Positions 1 to 9,364 of a stretch of DNA of 64,000 nucleotides are shown in pieces; the first letter of the stretch is position 1, and every line of letters begins with the position of its first letter. The notes below the pieces were generated by a model. The model had not been told where the DNA came from. It made no database searches and saw nothing but the letters and a program-made list of their open reading frames with translations. The DNA lies in the NCBI RefSeq assembly GCF_002150005.2, contig NZ_MSPP01000001.1, forward strand, positions 372,001 through 436,000, in the 5' to 3' direction. The translations under genes were made by a program, and so were the position numbers. This stretch comes from Marivivens niveibacter. GTDB lineage: Bacteria; Pseudomonadota; Alphaproteobacteria; Rhodobacterales; Rhodobacteraceae.

Positions 1-2
1 TT

Positions 3-128
3 TTCATGAACGCGGACGCGCAATATCGCTGGCTGTACCTGATCGGTATCGTGCCACTGGCGACGGGTCTGATGAAAACCTGTCCGTTGTATTCGATTTT
101 CGGTATCAATACCTGCCCGCGCGGTTAA
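3..128 (+). CDS. DUF2892-type (YgaP-like) membrane protein, C-terminal end only
   Basis: The window opens inside a gene read in frame 3. The visible 41 residues hold a hydrophobic stretch (WLYLIGIVPLATGLM) followed by CPLYSIFGINTCPRG and a TAA stop. A short membrane segment followed by CP-LYS-hydrophobic-G-NTC is typical of the DUF2892 (YgaP transmembrane) family of small inner-membrane proteins. The start lies outside the window. Function is not known from the sequence; some family members are fused to rhodanese domains, but this cannot be seen here. Confidence 0.6.
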   Translation, partial: FMNADAQYRWLYLIGIVPLATGLMKTCPLYSIFGINTCPRG

Positions 129-147
129 TCCGCAGGGCTCGTTCGTT

Positions 148-351
148 TTACCAATGCGGGGGACGTTGATCCGCCAGCGGAATACCGTCACCCACATCCA
201 ATTCGCGTTCTGCTTCGCGTTGCATCAACATGGCGACGCGGCGGGTTAGAACGTCGATCTCTTTGCCTTGGGATGCGACGACATCCGACAGTTCCTCGAC
301 CGTGCGGGTGAGGTGGGCAATTTTTTCTTCTAGGGCGGTTAGATCAGTCAT
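148..351 (-). CDS. slyX: SlyX family protein
   Basis: A 67-residue protein. Residues 5-45 are a heptad-patterned coiled coil (LEEKIAHLTRTVEELSDVV, then EIDVLTRRVAML), and it ends in PPHW, close to the PPHY/PPHW end of SlyX proteins. Length matches the family (about 70). SlyX is a conserved small coiled-coil protein of unclear role. It is convergent with the DUF2892 gene and divergent from hisS, with about 117 bp between it and hisS that should hold both promoters. Confidence 0.8.
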   Translation of the reverse strand: MTDLTALEEKIAHLTRTVEELSDVVASQGKEIDVLTRRVAMLMQREAERELDVGDGIPLADQRPPHW

Positions 352-468
352 GAATTCGCGATAGCATGTCCCGTTTCGTCATACCAGCGCGACATAATCA
401 ACCTATCCGTTGCCCTTGGGGCCTGTCCGCTATAAACGCGGGGGCGAATTCAAATCCCGAGGAACCAG

Positions 469-1965
469 ATGGCCAAGGTTAAAAAACAACCCCGCCCAAA
501 GGCAGTCACGCCCAAAGGCTTTCGTGATTATTTCGGTGCAGAGGTAACAGAGCGTTCGCATATGTTGTCTCAGATCGCCGAAGTGTATCATCGATACGGG
601 TTTGAGGCGCTGGAAACATCGGCTGTGGAAACGGTCGAAGCTTTGGGTAAATTCCTGCCTGATGTGGATCGCCCGAACGAAGGCGTGTTCGCATGGCAAG
701 AGGATGAAAAGGACTGGGTCGCCCTGCGTTACGACCTGACCGCGCCGCTGGCGCGTGTCGCGGCGCAGTACCGAAACGACCTGCCGTCGCCTTATCGCCG
801 GTATGCGATGGGCCCCGTTTGGCGCAACGAAAAACCTGGTCCAGGCCGTTTCCGTCAATTTTATCAATGCGATGCGGATACCGTAGGATCGCCCACCGTT
901 GCTGCGGATGCGGAAATCTGCGCGATGCTGTCGGACACTTTGGAAACCGTCGGCATCCCGCGCGGCGACTACATTGTGCGCGTCAACAACCGCAAGGTTC
1001 TGAACGGCGTGATGGAGGTCGCGGGCGTGCTGGACCCGAACGATCCAGACGCAATGGAAACCGAACGCGGCATCGTTCTGCGCGCCATTGATAAGTTCGA
1101 CAAATTTGGCGAAGAGGGCGTTCGCCTGCTGATTGGCGCGGGCCGCATGGACGAAAGCGGCGACTTTACCAAAGGCGCGGGTCTGTCGGACGAACAGGCC
1201 GATATCGTTATGGGCTTCATGAATGCCCGCCGCGAATCTGGTGCGGCCACGGCTGCGCGTTTGCGCGAATTGGTCGGCGCTAGCAAAACTGGTCAGGACG
1301 GCGTGAACGAATTGGAAACCATCGCCGAACTGCTGGACGCCCAAGGATACGGCGGCGACCGTATTCTGATTGACCCTTCGGTCGTGCGCGGTTTGGGCTA
1401 TTACACTGGCCCCGTGTTTGAGGCAGAGCTGACCTTTGAAATTCTAGACGAAAAAGGCCGCCCGCGTCAGTTTGGTTCGGTTTCTGGCGGTGGTCGTTAC
1501 GACGATCTGGTGAAACGTTTCACCGGCCAAGAGGTCCCAGCAACGGGCGTATCCATCGGCGTTGACCGTCTGCTGGCCGCCCTACGTGCCAAGGGCCGCA
1601 TGTCATCCGTGGAAACCGGCCCTGTTGTTGTCACCGTGATGGACCGCGACCGTATGGCCGATTATCAGGCAATGGTGGCGGAACTGCGCAACGCTGGCAT
1701 CCGTTCCGAGGTGTATCTGGGTAACCCCAAAAACTTTGGCAACCAGCTGAAATACGCAGACAAACGCAACAGCCCGATCGCGATCATCGAAGGTGGCAGC
1801 GAAAAGGAAAATGGTGTTATCCAGATCAAGGACCTGATCCTTGGCGCTCAGATTGCGCAAAACGCGACGCTGGACGAATGGAAAGAACGCCCCAGCCAGT
1901 ACGAAGTGCCGCGCGGCGATCTGGTCGCGAAAGTGCGTGAAATTCTGGAAAGCCAGAAACAATGA
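469..1965 (+). CDS. hisS: Histidyl-tRNA synthetase
   Basis: A 498-residue class II aminoacyl-tRNA synthetase that charges tRNA-His in the cytoplasm. Visible signatures are the class II motif 2 region ([19 protein letters not shown]), the histidine-specific RGLGYYTG segment, and a C-terminal anticodon-binding domain from about residue 385. A GAGGAA ribosome site lies just before the ATG at 469. Its stop overlaps the hisZ start as ATGA, so hisS, hisZ and hisG are translationally coupled. Pairing hisS with hisZ fits, because HisZ is a catalytically inactive HisS paralogue. Confidence 0.97.
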   Translation: MAKVKKQPRPKAVTPKGFRDYFGAEVTERSHMLSQIAEVYHRYGFEALETSAVETVEALGKFLPDVDRPNEGVFAWQEDEKDWVALRYDLTAPLARVAAQYRNDLPSPYRRYAMGPVWRNEKPGPGRFRQFYQCDADTVGSPTVAADAEICAMLSDTLETVGIPRGDYIVRVNNRKVLNGVMEVAGVLDPNDPDAMETERGIVLRAIDKFDKFGEEGVRLLIGAGRMDESGDFTKGAGLSDEQADIVMGFMNARRESGAATAARLRELVGASKTGQDGVNELETIAELLDAQGYGGDRILIDPSVVRGLGYYTGPVFEAELTFEILDEKGRPRQFGSVSGGGRYDDLVKRFTGQEVPATGVSIGVDRLLAALRAKGRMSSVETGPVVVTVMDRDRMADYQAMVAELRNAGIRSEVYLGNPKNFGNQLKYADKRNSPIAIIEGGSEKENGVIQIKDLILGAQIAQNATLDEWKERPSQYEVPRGDLVAKVREILESQKQ

Positions 1966-3044
1966 CAGGCCTAGTTCAAACCAACGCTGAAGCCCTGCGC
2001 ATACGTGCGCTGTTCGAGGCGAAGGGCGCGCAACTGGTAGAAACGGATATCCTTCAACCTGCGGAAACTCTGCTGGATCTGTATGGCGAAGACATCCGCG
2101 GCCGCGCCTATGTGACCCACGACGGGCTACGCGGTGAAATGATGCTGCGCCCTGATTTCACGGTGCCTGTTGTGCAATGGCATATGGAAACCAATGCCGA
2201 ACCTGCCCGATACACCTATTCGGGCAAGGTGTTCCGCATGCAAGAAGACGACGACCGTCGCCCCAACGAATACCTGCAAGTCGGGTACGAAGTGTTCGAC
2301 GGCAAATCGCCGTCCACCGCTGATGCCGAGGTATTCACGACGATCGCCGATGCTCTGTCCGGTTTGCCCGTACGTGCGGCGACGGGCGATTTGGGCATTC
2401 TGATGGCGGCTGTGCGCGGGTTGGATACAACCGACGCCCGCAAAGCGGCTTTGCTGCGCCACGTCTGGCGCCCGCGCCGTTTCCGCAATCTGCTGGACCG
2501 TTTTGGCGGCAAAACTCCTGCGCCTGCATCGCGCACCGCTCTGTTGGCCCAATCCGATCCGCTGGCTGGGGTCGAACCACATGGTCTGCGTTCAGTGGCC
2601 GAGGTTGAGGCCCGCATCACAGCTTTGCGCGCGGATGCCTCAGCTGCGCCGATTGCGTCGGAACAAATCCGTTTGCTGGACGAACTTCTATCGCTGCGCG
2701 AAACTTGCCCGAATGTGTTGTCGAACCTGCGTGATATCGCGGTCGATATGCCGTCGATTTCCGATGCCGTTTCCCGATTTGCGGAGCGTTTGGACGCTTT
2801 GTCTGCGGCGGGTGTTGATGTGGACACGCTGGAATACGAAGGCAACTTTGGCCGTACCACGCTGGAATATTACGACGGATTTGTATTTGGGTTCTATTCA
2901 ACCCAGCGCCCCGATTTGCCCCCTGTGGCGACCGGCGGGCGCTATGACGCGCTGACTTCGGTTCTGGGCGGCGGCCGCGCTGTGCCAGCCGTGGGCGGCG
3001 TGATCCGCCCCGAAATCACCATCGCGCTAAAGGATCAGGCATGA
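1962..3044 (+). CDS. hisZ: ATP phosphoribosyltransferase regulatory subunit
   Basis: A 360-residue HisS-like protein without the anticodon-binding domain. It keeps the class II synthetase fold ([27 protein letters not shown], and near the C terminus [12 protein letters not shown]). HisZ forms a complex with the short form of HisG and is needed for the first step of histidine biosynthesis. It starts in the ATGA overlap with hisS and ends in an ATGA overlap with hisG. The neighbouring HisG is short (230 aa), which is the form that needs HisZ. Confidence 0.95.
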   Translation: MTGLVQTNAEALRIRALFEAKGAQLVETDILQPAETLLDLYGEDIRGRAYVTHDGLRGEMMLRPDFTVPVVQWHMETNAEPARYTYSGKVFRMQEDDDRRPNEYLQVGYEVFDGKSPSTADAEVFTTIADALSGLPVRAATGDLGILMAAVRGLDTTDARKAALLRHVWRPRRFRNLLDRFGGKTPAPASRTALLAQSDPLAGVEPHGLRSVAEVEARITALRADASAAPIASEQIRLLDELLSLRETCPNVLSNLRDIAVDMPSISDAVSRFAERLDALSAAGVDVDTLEYEGNFGRTTLEYYDGFVFGFYSTQRPDLPPVATGGRYDALTSVLGGGRAVPAVGGVIRPEITIALKDQA

Positions 3045-3733
3045 CCGTAAAATTGGGTATCCCGTCCAAAGGGCGGTTGATGGACAAAACTTTTGACTGG
3101 TTCGAAGAACGCGGTCTGACCCTGAAAAAGACAGGCAGCGAACGCGAATATTCGGGCGCTGTCGAAGGCATCGATGGCGTCGAATTGGTGCTGTTGTCGG
3201 CAGGCGAAATTCCGCGCGAATTGGCCGCTGGCCGCATTCATCTGGGCGTCACCGGGTCCGATTTGGTCCGTGAAAAGGTCCCTAGCTGGGAAACCCGCGT
3301 CATGGAATTGGCGCAGATGGGGTTCGGCGGTGCGGACCTGATCATCGCGGTGCCTAGCGCTTGGGTCGACGTGGATACGCTGGACGATCTGGACGCGGTG
3401 GCAGCGCAGTTCCGTAAAAACCACGGGTTCCGTTTGCGCATCGCCACGAAATACCACCGTCTGGTGCGCGATTACCTGCGCGAACACGGCGTTGCGGATT
3501 ACCAACTGGTCGATAGCCAAGGCGCGACCGAAGGCACCGTGCGCAACGAAACCGCCGAGGCCGTGGCAGATATCACATCCACTGGTGAAACTCTGCGAGC
3601 GAACAACCTGAAAATCTTGTCGGACGCACTGGTGCATTCGTCGCAGGCGACGTTGTTCAAGTCGCGCGCGGCGGATTGGTCGGGTGACAATCGAAATACG
3701 CTGATGGCGCTCGAGAATATGCTGGGTCTGTAA
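3041..3733 (+). CDS. hisG: ATP phosphoribosyltransferase, short form
   Basis: A 230-residue HisG that condenses ATP and PRPP, the committed step of histidine synthesis. The opening KLGIPSKGRLMD and the PRPP-binding stretch EGTVRNETAEAVADI (about residues 165-180) are typical. It lacks the C-terminal regulatory domain of the long form, in keeping with hisZ directly upstream. It is the last gene of the hisS-hisZ-hisG operon and converges on the DUF1489 gene with a gap of only 5 bp. Confidence 0.96.
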   Translation: MTVKLGIPSKGRLMDKTFDWFEERGLTLKKTGSEREYSGAVEGIDGVELVLLSAGEIPRELAAGRIHLGVTGSDLVREKVPSWETRVMELAQMGFGGADLIIAVPSAWVDVDTLDDLDAVAAQFRKNHGFRLRIATKYHRLVRDYLREHGVADYQLVDSQGATEGTVRNETAEAVADITSTGETLRANNLKILSDALVHSSQATLFKSRAADWSGDNRNTLMALENMLGL

Positions 3734-3738
3734 CGGGC

Positions 3739-4170
3739 CTAGCGGACACCGATTTCGGCCAGCGCAGCAGATAGGGACGGGGGCAGTTCGTCTTCGTCCT
3801 CTTTCGCCACACCCAGATCGGCGGGGGCGTCTTCGGGTTTTAGATAGCGCCACCCTTGAAACGCACGTTTCTGCGTCGGTTCCACGCGGATCAATTCAGG
3901 GTCCAGCACAATCGCGCAGCGGCGGATGCCGTCATCGCCTATGACTTCGTCCAGTCGCATAATTTTTTGGCGGGCGGTGATGACGCCTTTGATCACCCAA
4001 TAGATCGACCCGCCATTCAGAATCTCGGCCTCTTTTTTTGGCCACATGCGGGTGACGTGCCGTGGCAAACCGTCTGGCATCCGCGCCGAAAAAGATTTTT
4101 GCCAACGAGCTAAGTCACTTAGCCCTTCGGTGCCGACCGACAGCTTGATCAGGTGGGTGATTTTGGTCAT
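3739..4170 (-). CDS. DUF1489 family protein
   Basis: A 143-residue protein beginning MTKITHLIKLSVG. I chose the start at 4170 because a GAGAGG ribosome site lies 6-10 bases upstream; a longer reading to 4221 has none and adds a non-conserved leader. The pattern TRMWPKKEAEIL, then GSIYWVIKG, then PEDAPADLG matches my memory of the DUF1489 family, a conserved alphaproteobacterial protein of unknown function. It is divergent from nrdJ and convergent with hisG. Confidence 0.75.
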   Translation of the reverse strand: MTKITHLIKLSVGTEGLSDLARWQKSFSARMPDGLPRHVTRMWPKKEAEILNGGSIYWVIKGVITARQKIMRLDEVIGDDGIRRCAIVLDPELIRVEPTQKRAFQGWRYLKPEDAPADLGVAKEDEDELPPSLSAALAEIGVR

Positions 4171-4317
4171 AGTGGGCCTCTCTTCAGCGTCCTTATGTAG
4201 TGTGCTTTTTCGGACGGGCAAGTGAATTTTCTACTACATTTAGCTTGCTGAATTGCGTCTGGCACAATATCCAGATGCGCATCCAACTATAGTCTATACA
4301 GCCAGAGGATTCGATCC

Positions 4318-6597
4318 ATGACGCGTTTCGCCGTGCCTATCGCAGAACAGATTTGGGACATGAAGTACCGATTCAAGGATGCGGACGGCAAACCAATTGA
4401 CGGAACCGTCGAGGATTCGTGGCGCCGTATTGCCCGCGCGCTGGCTGCTGTCGAAAAAGACCCCAAAAAGTGGGAAGATAAATTCTACTCCGCTTTGGAA
4501 GATTTCAAATATCTGCCAGCGGGCCGCATCACCGCAGGGGCAGGGACCGCGCGTTCCGTGACCCTGTTCAACTGTTTCGTCATGGGCACCGTGCCGGATT
4601 CGATGGGCGGCATTTTCGACATGCTGAAAGAGGCAGCCCTGACCATGCAGCAAGGCGGCGGCATCGGCTATGATTTTTCGACCATCCGCCCCAAAGGCGC
4701 ATTGGTCAAAGGTGTGGCGGCTGACGCATCGGGCCCGCTGTCGTTCATGGATGTGTGGGACGCGATGTGCCGCACCATCATGTCGGCTGGTTCGCGCCGT
4801 GGTGCGATGATGGCCACCATGCGTTGCGATCACCCAGATATCGAACAGTTTATCACCGCGAAATCTGACCCAGCGCGCCTGCGCATGTTCAACATGTCCG
4901 TTCTGGTCACCGATCCATTCATGGAAGCGGTCAAAGCGGACGGCCCATGGGAACTGGTGTTCGACGACAAAGTTTACAAAACCGTTCAGGCCCGTGATCT
5001 GTGGAACCAGATCATGCAGTCGACCTATGATTTCGCCGAACCAGGCGTGATTTTCATCGACCGTATCAACGGCATGAACAACCTGAACTACTGCGAAACC
5101 ATCGCGGCGACCAACCCCTGTGGCGAACAGCCTCTGCCGCCTTATGGCGCATGTCTGCTGGGGTCGATCAACCTTGCGCGTCTGGTCGAAAATGCGTTCG
5201 ACAAAGGCGCACGCATGGACGTCGAAGCGCTGGATGATCTGGTCGCGACCGCTGTGCGCATGATGGACAACGTTGTTGATGCGTCCCGTTTCCCGCTAGA
5301 GGCACAGGCCCAAGAAGCCGCTGCAAAGCGCCGCATCGGTCTGGGCGTTACCGGTTTGGCGGATGCCTTGCTTATGGTTGGCTTGAAATACGGCACGCCA
5401 GAGGCAGCAGCACAGACCGAAGCGTGGATGAAACAAATCGCCCGCGCGTCCTATTTGGCGTCGGTGGAACTGGCCAGAGAAAAAGGCGCGTTCCCACTGT
5501 TCGACAAAGACAAATATCTGGCTGCTGGCAACATGATGCAGATGGACGACGATGTCCGCGCAGCGATTGCGGAACACGGTATCCGTAACGCTCTGCTGAC
5601 GTCGATCGCGCCAACGGGCACCATTTCGCTGTATGCGGGCAACGTGTCGTCGGGCATCGAACCTGTGTTCGCCTACGCCTACACACGCAAGGTTCTGCAA
5701 AAAGACGGATCGCGCACCGAAGAGGAAGTCGTCGATTACGCCGTCAAAATGTACCGCGATAAATTCGGCGCGGATGCTGAACTGCCTGACTATTTCGTCA
5801 ACGCCCAAACGCTAGAGCCTTTGGCCCACGTTCGCATGCAGGCAGCGGCGCAGAAATGGATCGACAGCTCGATTTCGAAAACCATCAACTGCCCAGAAGA
5901 CATCGACTTTGAAACCTTCAAAGATGTCTACATGGAAGCCTATGAAACCGGCTGTAAGGGCTGCACCACCTACCGTCCAAACGACGTGACCGGTTCGGTT
6001 CTGTCGGTATCGGAATCGTCGGAAAAAACGCCGTCCGAGGCACCCCAGACCGCAACCGACGCCGAAGTCATCTATATGTCTGAACCGCTGGACCGCCCAG
6101 CGGCGCTAGAGGGCAACACCTACAAGGTCAAATGGCCAGACAGCGAACACGCCCTGTACATCACCGTCAACGACGTGGTGATCGCAGGCCACCGCCGTCC
6201 GTTTGAGGTGTTCATCAACTCCAAAAACATGGAGCATTTCGCCTGGACCGTTGCGCTGACCCGCATGATTTCGGCCGTGTTCCGCCGCGGTGGTGACGTG
6301 TCGTTCGTGGTCGAAGAACTGAAAGCGGTATTCGACCCACGCGGCGGCGCATGGATGAAAGGCAAATACGTCCCATCCATTTTGGCAGCTATCGGCGGCG
6401 TTCTGGAACAGCACATGGTCGCCATCGGCTTCATCGAAGGCGAAGGCATGGGCCTGAAAGTAGACCCACAAGCCGAAGCCGTCGCAGTCGGCGAACGCCC
6501 CAAAGGCAAACCATGCCCATCGTGCGGTGAATACGGAATGAAGATGGAATCGGGATGCAATTCCTGCCCATCCTGTGGTTACAGCAAATGTGGCTGA
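4318..6597 (+). CDS. nrdJ: Adenosylcobalamin-dependent ribonucleoside-diphosphate reductase (class II)
   Basis: A 759-residue enzyme that makes deoxyribonucleotides using coenzyme B12 rather than oxygen or a glycyl radical. Visible features: the substrate-binding Cys region TLFNCFVMG near residue 80, the active-site block NPCGEQPLPPYGACLLGSIN, LTSIAPTGTIS with a phosphate-binding role, and a Cys-rich tail (CPSCGEYGMKMESGCNSC then CPSCGYSKCG) carrying the redox-shuttle cysteines. It sits alone on the plus strand. No hairpin is seen between its stop and the inverted repeat at 6624; the nearest hairpin (6717) is better placed for tniQ. The DNA just after this gene appears to be a transposon insertion point. 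Confidence 0.96.
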   Translation: MTRFAVPIAEQIWDMKYRFKDADGKPIDGTVEDSWRRIARALAAVEKDPKKWEDKFYSALEDFKYLPAGRITAGAGTARSVTLFNCFVMGTVPDSMGGIFDMLKEAALTMQQGGGIGYDFSTIRPKGALVKGVAADASGPLSFMDVWDAMCRTIMSAGSRRGAMMATMRCDHPDIEQFITAKSDPARLRMFNMSVLVTDPFMEAVKADGPWELVFDDKVYKTVQARDLWNQIMQSTYDFAEPGVIFIDRINGMNNLNYCETIAATNPCGEQPLPPYGACLLGSINLARLVENAFDKGARMDVEALDDLVATAVRMMDNVVDASRFPLEAQAQEAAAKRRIGLGVTGLADALLMVGLKYGTPEAAAQTEAWMKQIARASYLASVELAREKGAFPLFDKDKYLAAGNMMQMDDDVRAAIAEHGIRNALLTSIAPTGTISLYAGNVSSGIEPVFAYAYTRKVLQKDGSRTEEEVVDYAVKMYRDKFGADAELPDYFVNAQTLEPLAHVRMQAAAQKWIDSSISKTINCPEDIDFETFKDVYMEAYETGCKGCTTYRPNDVTGSVLSVSESSEKTPSEAPQTATDAEVIYMSEPLDRPAALEGNTYKVKWPDSEHALYITVNDVVIAGHRRPFEVFINSKNMEHFAWTVALTRMISAVFRRGGDVSFVVEELKAVFDPRGGAWMKGKYVPSILAAIGGVLEQHMVAIGFIEGEGMGLKVDPQAEAVAVGERPKGKPCPSCGEYGMKMESGCNSCPSCGYSKCG

Positions 6598-6623
6598 CCT
6601 GAATTGGAATTAGAGCAGCCAGA

Positions 6624-6636
6624 TGTCGTCCGACAT
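6624..6636 (+). repeat. Left terminal inverted repeat of the putative transposon
   Basis: TGTCGTCCGACAT, 13/13 identical to the reverse complement of 25971-25983. It begins 26 bp after the nrdJ stop codon. A second related word, TTTTGCGACA, follows at about 6650. Confidence 0.55.
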
Positions 6637-6713
6637 CGGAATCAGGGTTTTGCGACAAAAGCTGTGTTTTTGAACCGGCCGCGGGCAGAGCCTGAAATCT
6701 GAACTGGAAGAAC

Positions 6714-6746
6714 GAAAAAGGGCGGTGCCAAATGGCGCCGCCCTTT
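6714..6746 (-). terminator. Rho-independent terminator of tniQ
   Basis: AAGGGCGGTGCC and GGCGCCGCCCTT pair around an AAAT loop. Read leftwards, the stem is followed by a run of five T, so it terminates tniQ (stop at 6768). In the nrdJ direction the T run is only three long. Confidence 0.8.
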
Positions 6747-6767
6747 ACTTATTCGTGATTTTGACGA

Positions 6768-8603
6768 TTAGTCGGCCAGTGCTGCCTCAACTTCGGTTTT
6801 CAGGTATACTGGGCCGAAGTCGATACCATCGATGTTGAACGTGCTGACACCAGCATTGCGTAACTGGCGGGCTAGGGACTGCCATGTTTGACCTTTGGTC
6901 CGCGCCAGAATCCGCAATGTAATGAATTGCTCGTGAAAGGTGGAAGCGTCTTTGGTGGCGATATAGCGTTGAAGAATCTTTGTGCGTGGATTCCGCATCT
7001 CTGACGTAGAAACGTAGCCATGCTGAACCAGTCGATTAAGGTAGACTGGGTTAGCTATGCCCACGGTCTTGGCGAACATCTCAAGGGACATGGCCGATGG
7101 CTGTTCTTTCGCGAGGACTTGAGCCACTTCGTCATGGTAGACATGGATAGAGGCATAGCCTTCAAATTGGACGTTTCGCGCAACGAGCTGAATGCGACCG
7201 TCCCAAATAGCTTTTATGATTTCGCCGGGTCGCAACTGCAGACGCTGCGTAGCCTTGCCGATCGTTTCCCAACCATGTTGGGCTTGTTGAATGATCTCTC
7301 CTCCGACTAGGAGGCGGTACACCAAATCGCGCCCCTTGCGAGGATCCCAGATGTACTTTGTTGTGGCATCTTGCAGCGATGGCTGCACAATGCCGTCCTC
7401 AACAAGCAAGTTGAATTGCGAGCGTCCGATGTGGTGCATCTCATAAAATTGCTTTGCGGACACAAAGGTTAGCAAAGAGTCCATCATCGTCTTGGCGTTT
7501 TTGGCATCGAACACGGCCCAATTGTCAGGCAGGCCTGCATCGATCATGTTCGCGGCTTCCAACATCTTGCGTAGACGTCTGATATCGATTCCGGTTTCGT
7601 TGGCCGCAGTCCTGACAGAATGAAGTTTGCGTTCGGTGACTGGCGTACCGAGTAAATCATCTCCTGGCCCCAAGGGCCAACTCTCCATCAAGTGCCGTGC
7701 CAATACCTCGCGGTAGACCGCAAAGTCTGTGTCCTCAACATGCTCCCGTGACAGACGGTCGTACAGGACGGGGAAGACCGCCTTTGGGCCGAGGCGGGGT
7801 TCGGCGAGTTGGTTAAGCCTACGCAGCTCTTTGAGAATTGCCTCTTCGCCATGCCGCGCGGTTTCAAAGCCAAGGTGGTAGCAGGCCCATTCAGATCCCG
7901 GCCGCAGATCTGATAGGCGAAGGTCGTGCAATTTTAGAAGCGCTATGCCCAAAAGTCGGCAGAAAACGGCCGCGGCATGCAACGGGTGATCATCCAGCCA
8001 CGTGGTTTCATGAGGTTGGCCAGAAAGTCTTTGATCGAACCAGATTTCAAAGGGTGTCGGATCCCGTCGCTCGAAAGGAGCATCATCGGCGATAATGCGA
8101 TCCGCGATATTGGCAAACTGCGCCGCTGTGTCGTACCGCAGGCTGGGCGCGGCCTCTTTCCACAAAGTCTCAAGGGGACGCTTGTGGCGGATGCAAAGCG
8201 TGACGTGATGGACAAGCCAATGCGATCGAAACGTCATGGCGCGGTGCGCAGATAGAGCAGATTGCTGAACGTCGTCTTGCAGGCAACTTGGACAGCCGCG
8301 AACCTCGGAGGTCAGCGTCGGCCTTACAGGAAAGAGGTGACCGTTTATCTCGCGCTTGGTTTTGCCTTCAGGCAAAGGCGTCCAGCGGCCAAGAGCCGAA
8401 CTTTCGATGCCAGTGATGGCTGCAATTTCATCCAGCGTCTTGGCATCTCCCCGCAGGACCCGGGCAAGTGGGACCCCTATGTCTTGCCCGAAATCCACGG
8501 CGGACACGCCCCCAGTCGCTGCAAGACGTGACACGATGGCGAAGGTCGGCTCGCGATCGCGAGCTTTCGTTTGCAGGGGAGAGTTGGCATGGTTTTGCTT
8601 CAT
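6768..8603 (-). CDS. tniQ: TniQ/TnsD-like transposon target-selection protein
   Basis: A 611-residue protein. The N-terminal 150 residues carry a TniQ domain with a zinc-ligand pattern: GCPSC at Cys104/Cys107, then HVTLCIRH with Cys137 and His140, with W129 between. TniQ and TnsD proteins join TnsC/TniB-type ATPases and choose the target of Tn7- and Tn5053-like transposons. Short TniQ proteins are about 300-400 aa; this one has a long C-terminal part (about residues 330-611) with helix-turn-helix-like stretches, closer in size to TnsD, the protein that reads a fixed chromosomal site. It sits next to the transposon end that abuts nrdJ. Its TniA/TniB partners are missing or broken. Confidence 0.8.
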   Translation of the reverse strand: MKQNHANSPLQTKARDREPTFAIVSRLAATGGVSAVDFGQDIGVPLARVLRGDAKTLDEIAAITGIESSALGRWTPLPEGKTKREINGHLFPVRPTLTSEVRGCPSCLQDDVQQSALSAHRAMTFRSHWLVHHVTLCIRHKRPLETLWKEAAPSLRYDTAAQFANIADRIIADDAPFERRDPTPFEIWFDQRLSGQPHETTWLDDHPLHAAAVFCRLLGIALLKLHDLRLSDLRPGSEWACYHLGFETARHGEEAILKELRRLNQLAEPRLGPKAVFPVLYDRLSREHVEDTDFAVYREVLARHLMESWPLGPGDDLLGTPVTERKLHSVRTAANETGIDIRRLRKMLEAANMIDAGLPDNWAVFDAKNAKTMMDSLLTFVSAKQFYEMHHIGRSQFNLLVEDGIVQPSLQDATTKYIWDPRKGRDLVYRLLVGGEIIQQAQHGWETIGKATQRLQLRPGEIIKAIWDGRIQLVARNVQFEGYASIHVYHDEVAQVLAKEQPSAMSLEMFAKTVGIANPVYLNRLVQHGYVSTSEMRNPRTKILQRYIATKDASTFHEQFITLRILARTKGQTWQSLARQLRNAGVSTFNIDGIDFGPVYLKTEVEAALAD

Positions 8604-8756
8604 GCTACTCAGGTATGAGCCGAAAATTGGTCTGTCAAATGCCCAATAGGGAGAAAAGCGCGCCGCTCATGAATTCGGCTGATTTGGGCGGGAAGCGGAC
8701 ATTCGCTGCATTTCAGTTTAATGGCCGCTTCCAATAGAGGCAGGTCGTGTAAGCTT

Positions 8757-9224
8757 TCATCTGTAGATAGGCAGTTTGCTGGACGCCTTCATTTCCTTGA
8801 GCGATAGGTTCGAACGAATACTGGTCACGCCAGGCAAGCGGCGCAGGGTGCTGTCAACGAAGGCGCTGTAGTCGTCGAGATCGCGGGCGACGACGATCAG
8901 CAGGAAATCGTCTGCGCCGGTGGTGTTGTGGCAAGCGAGAATGTTCGGTGTCACCTCGATGATGCGTTGGAATTCGGCGGTGGCTGCCTGATCGTGCTCC
9001 GAGCAGCTTAGCTGTACAAAGGCCATGACCCCGAGGCCCAGCTTGCGGCGATTGAGTTGGGCTTGGTAGCCTTCGATGATACCCGTCTCTTCCAGTTTCT
9101 TAAGTCGTCGCCAAGACGGTGTTTCGCTCATGTTCAGGTGTTCGGCGAGCTTGGAATTGCTCATGCGCCCGTCGCTTTGCAACAGTTCGAGAATTTGTGC
9201 GTTGACTGCGTCGATGGCCGGCAT
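8757..9224 (-). CDS. Lrp/AsnC family transcriptional regulator
   Basis: A 155-residue protein with an N-terminal winged helix (DAVNAQILELLQSDGRMSNSKLAEHLNMSETPSWRRLKKLEETGIIEGY, about residues 4-52) and a C-terminal RAM ligand-sensing domain (GADDFLLIVVARDLDDYSAFV). Start 9224 is preferred because GAGGAAGG lies just upstream; an upstream ATG at 9281 adds an unsupported leader. It is divergent from the Zn-dehydrogenase/proC operon, which it probably controls from the inverted repeat at 9265-9293. An amino acid is the likely effector, given proC. Confidence 0.9.
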   Translation of the reverse strand: MPAIDAVNAQILELLQSDGRMSNSKLAEHLNMSETPSWRRLKKLEETGIIEGYQAQLNRRKLGLGVMAFVQLSCSEHDQAATAEFQRIIEVTPNILACHNTTGADDFLLIVVARDLDDYSAFVDSTLRRLPGVTSIRSNLSLKEMKASSKLPIYR

Positions 9225-9264
9225 GGGAAGACCTTCCTCAAAAATTCCAGGATAAGAGAGATTA

Positions 9265-9293
9265 CTGCCCAAAAAGTTCACAAATGGGGGCAG
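9265..9293. promoter_or_regulatory. Inverted repeat between divergent Lrp and dehydrogenase genes
   Basis: CTGCCC and GGGCAG face each other across 17 bases. The match extends outwards imperfectly (ATTACTGCCC against GGGCAGAATG). It lies in the 140-bp gap between the lrp start (9224) and the dehydrogenase start (9365), a natural place for an Lrp operator. The assignment is by position only. Confidence 0.4.
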
Positions 9294-9364
9294 AATGGCA
9301 AGGCTATTTCTTGTCCACGTGATAGATTTCCCTCAACTCTCCAATTCAACCGAAAGACTCCGCC

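Noticed and set aside
430-1344. Long minus-strand reading (304 aa) opposite hisS
   Set aside because: Shadow of the hisS codon pattern; the protein has no recognisable motif and hisS is certain.
4222-4317. Cobalamin riboswitch or NrdR boxes before nrdJ
   Set aside because: The gap is too short for a B12 riboswitch and I could not find two convincing NrdR boxes; ACTATAGTCTATAC is only vaguely similar.
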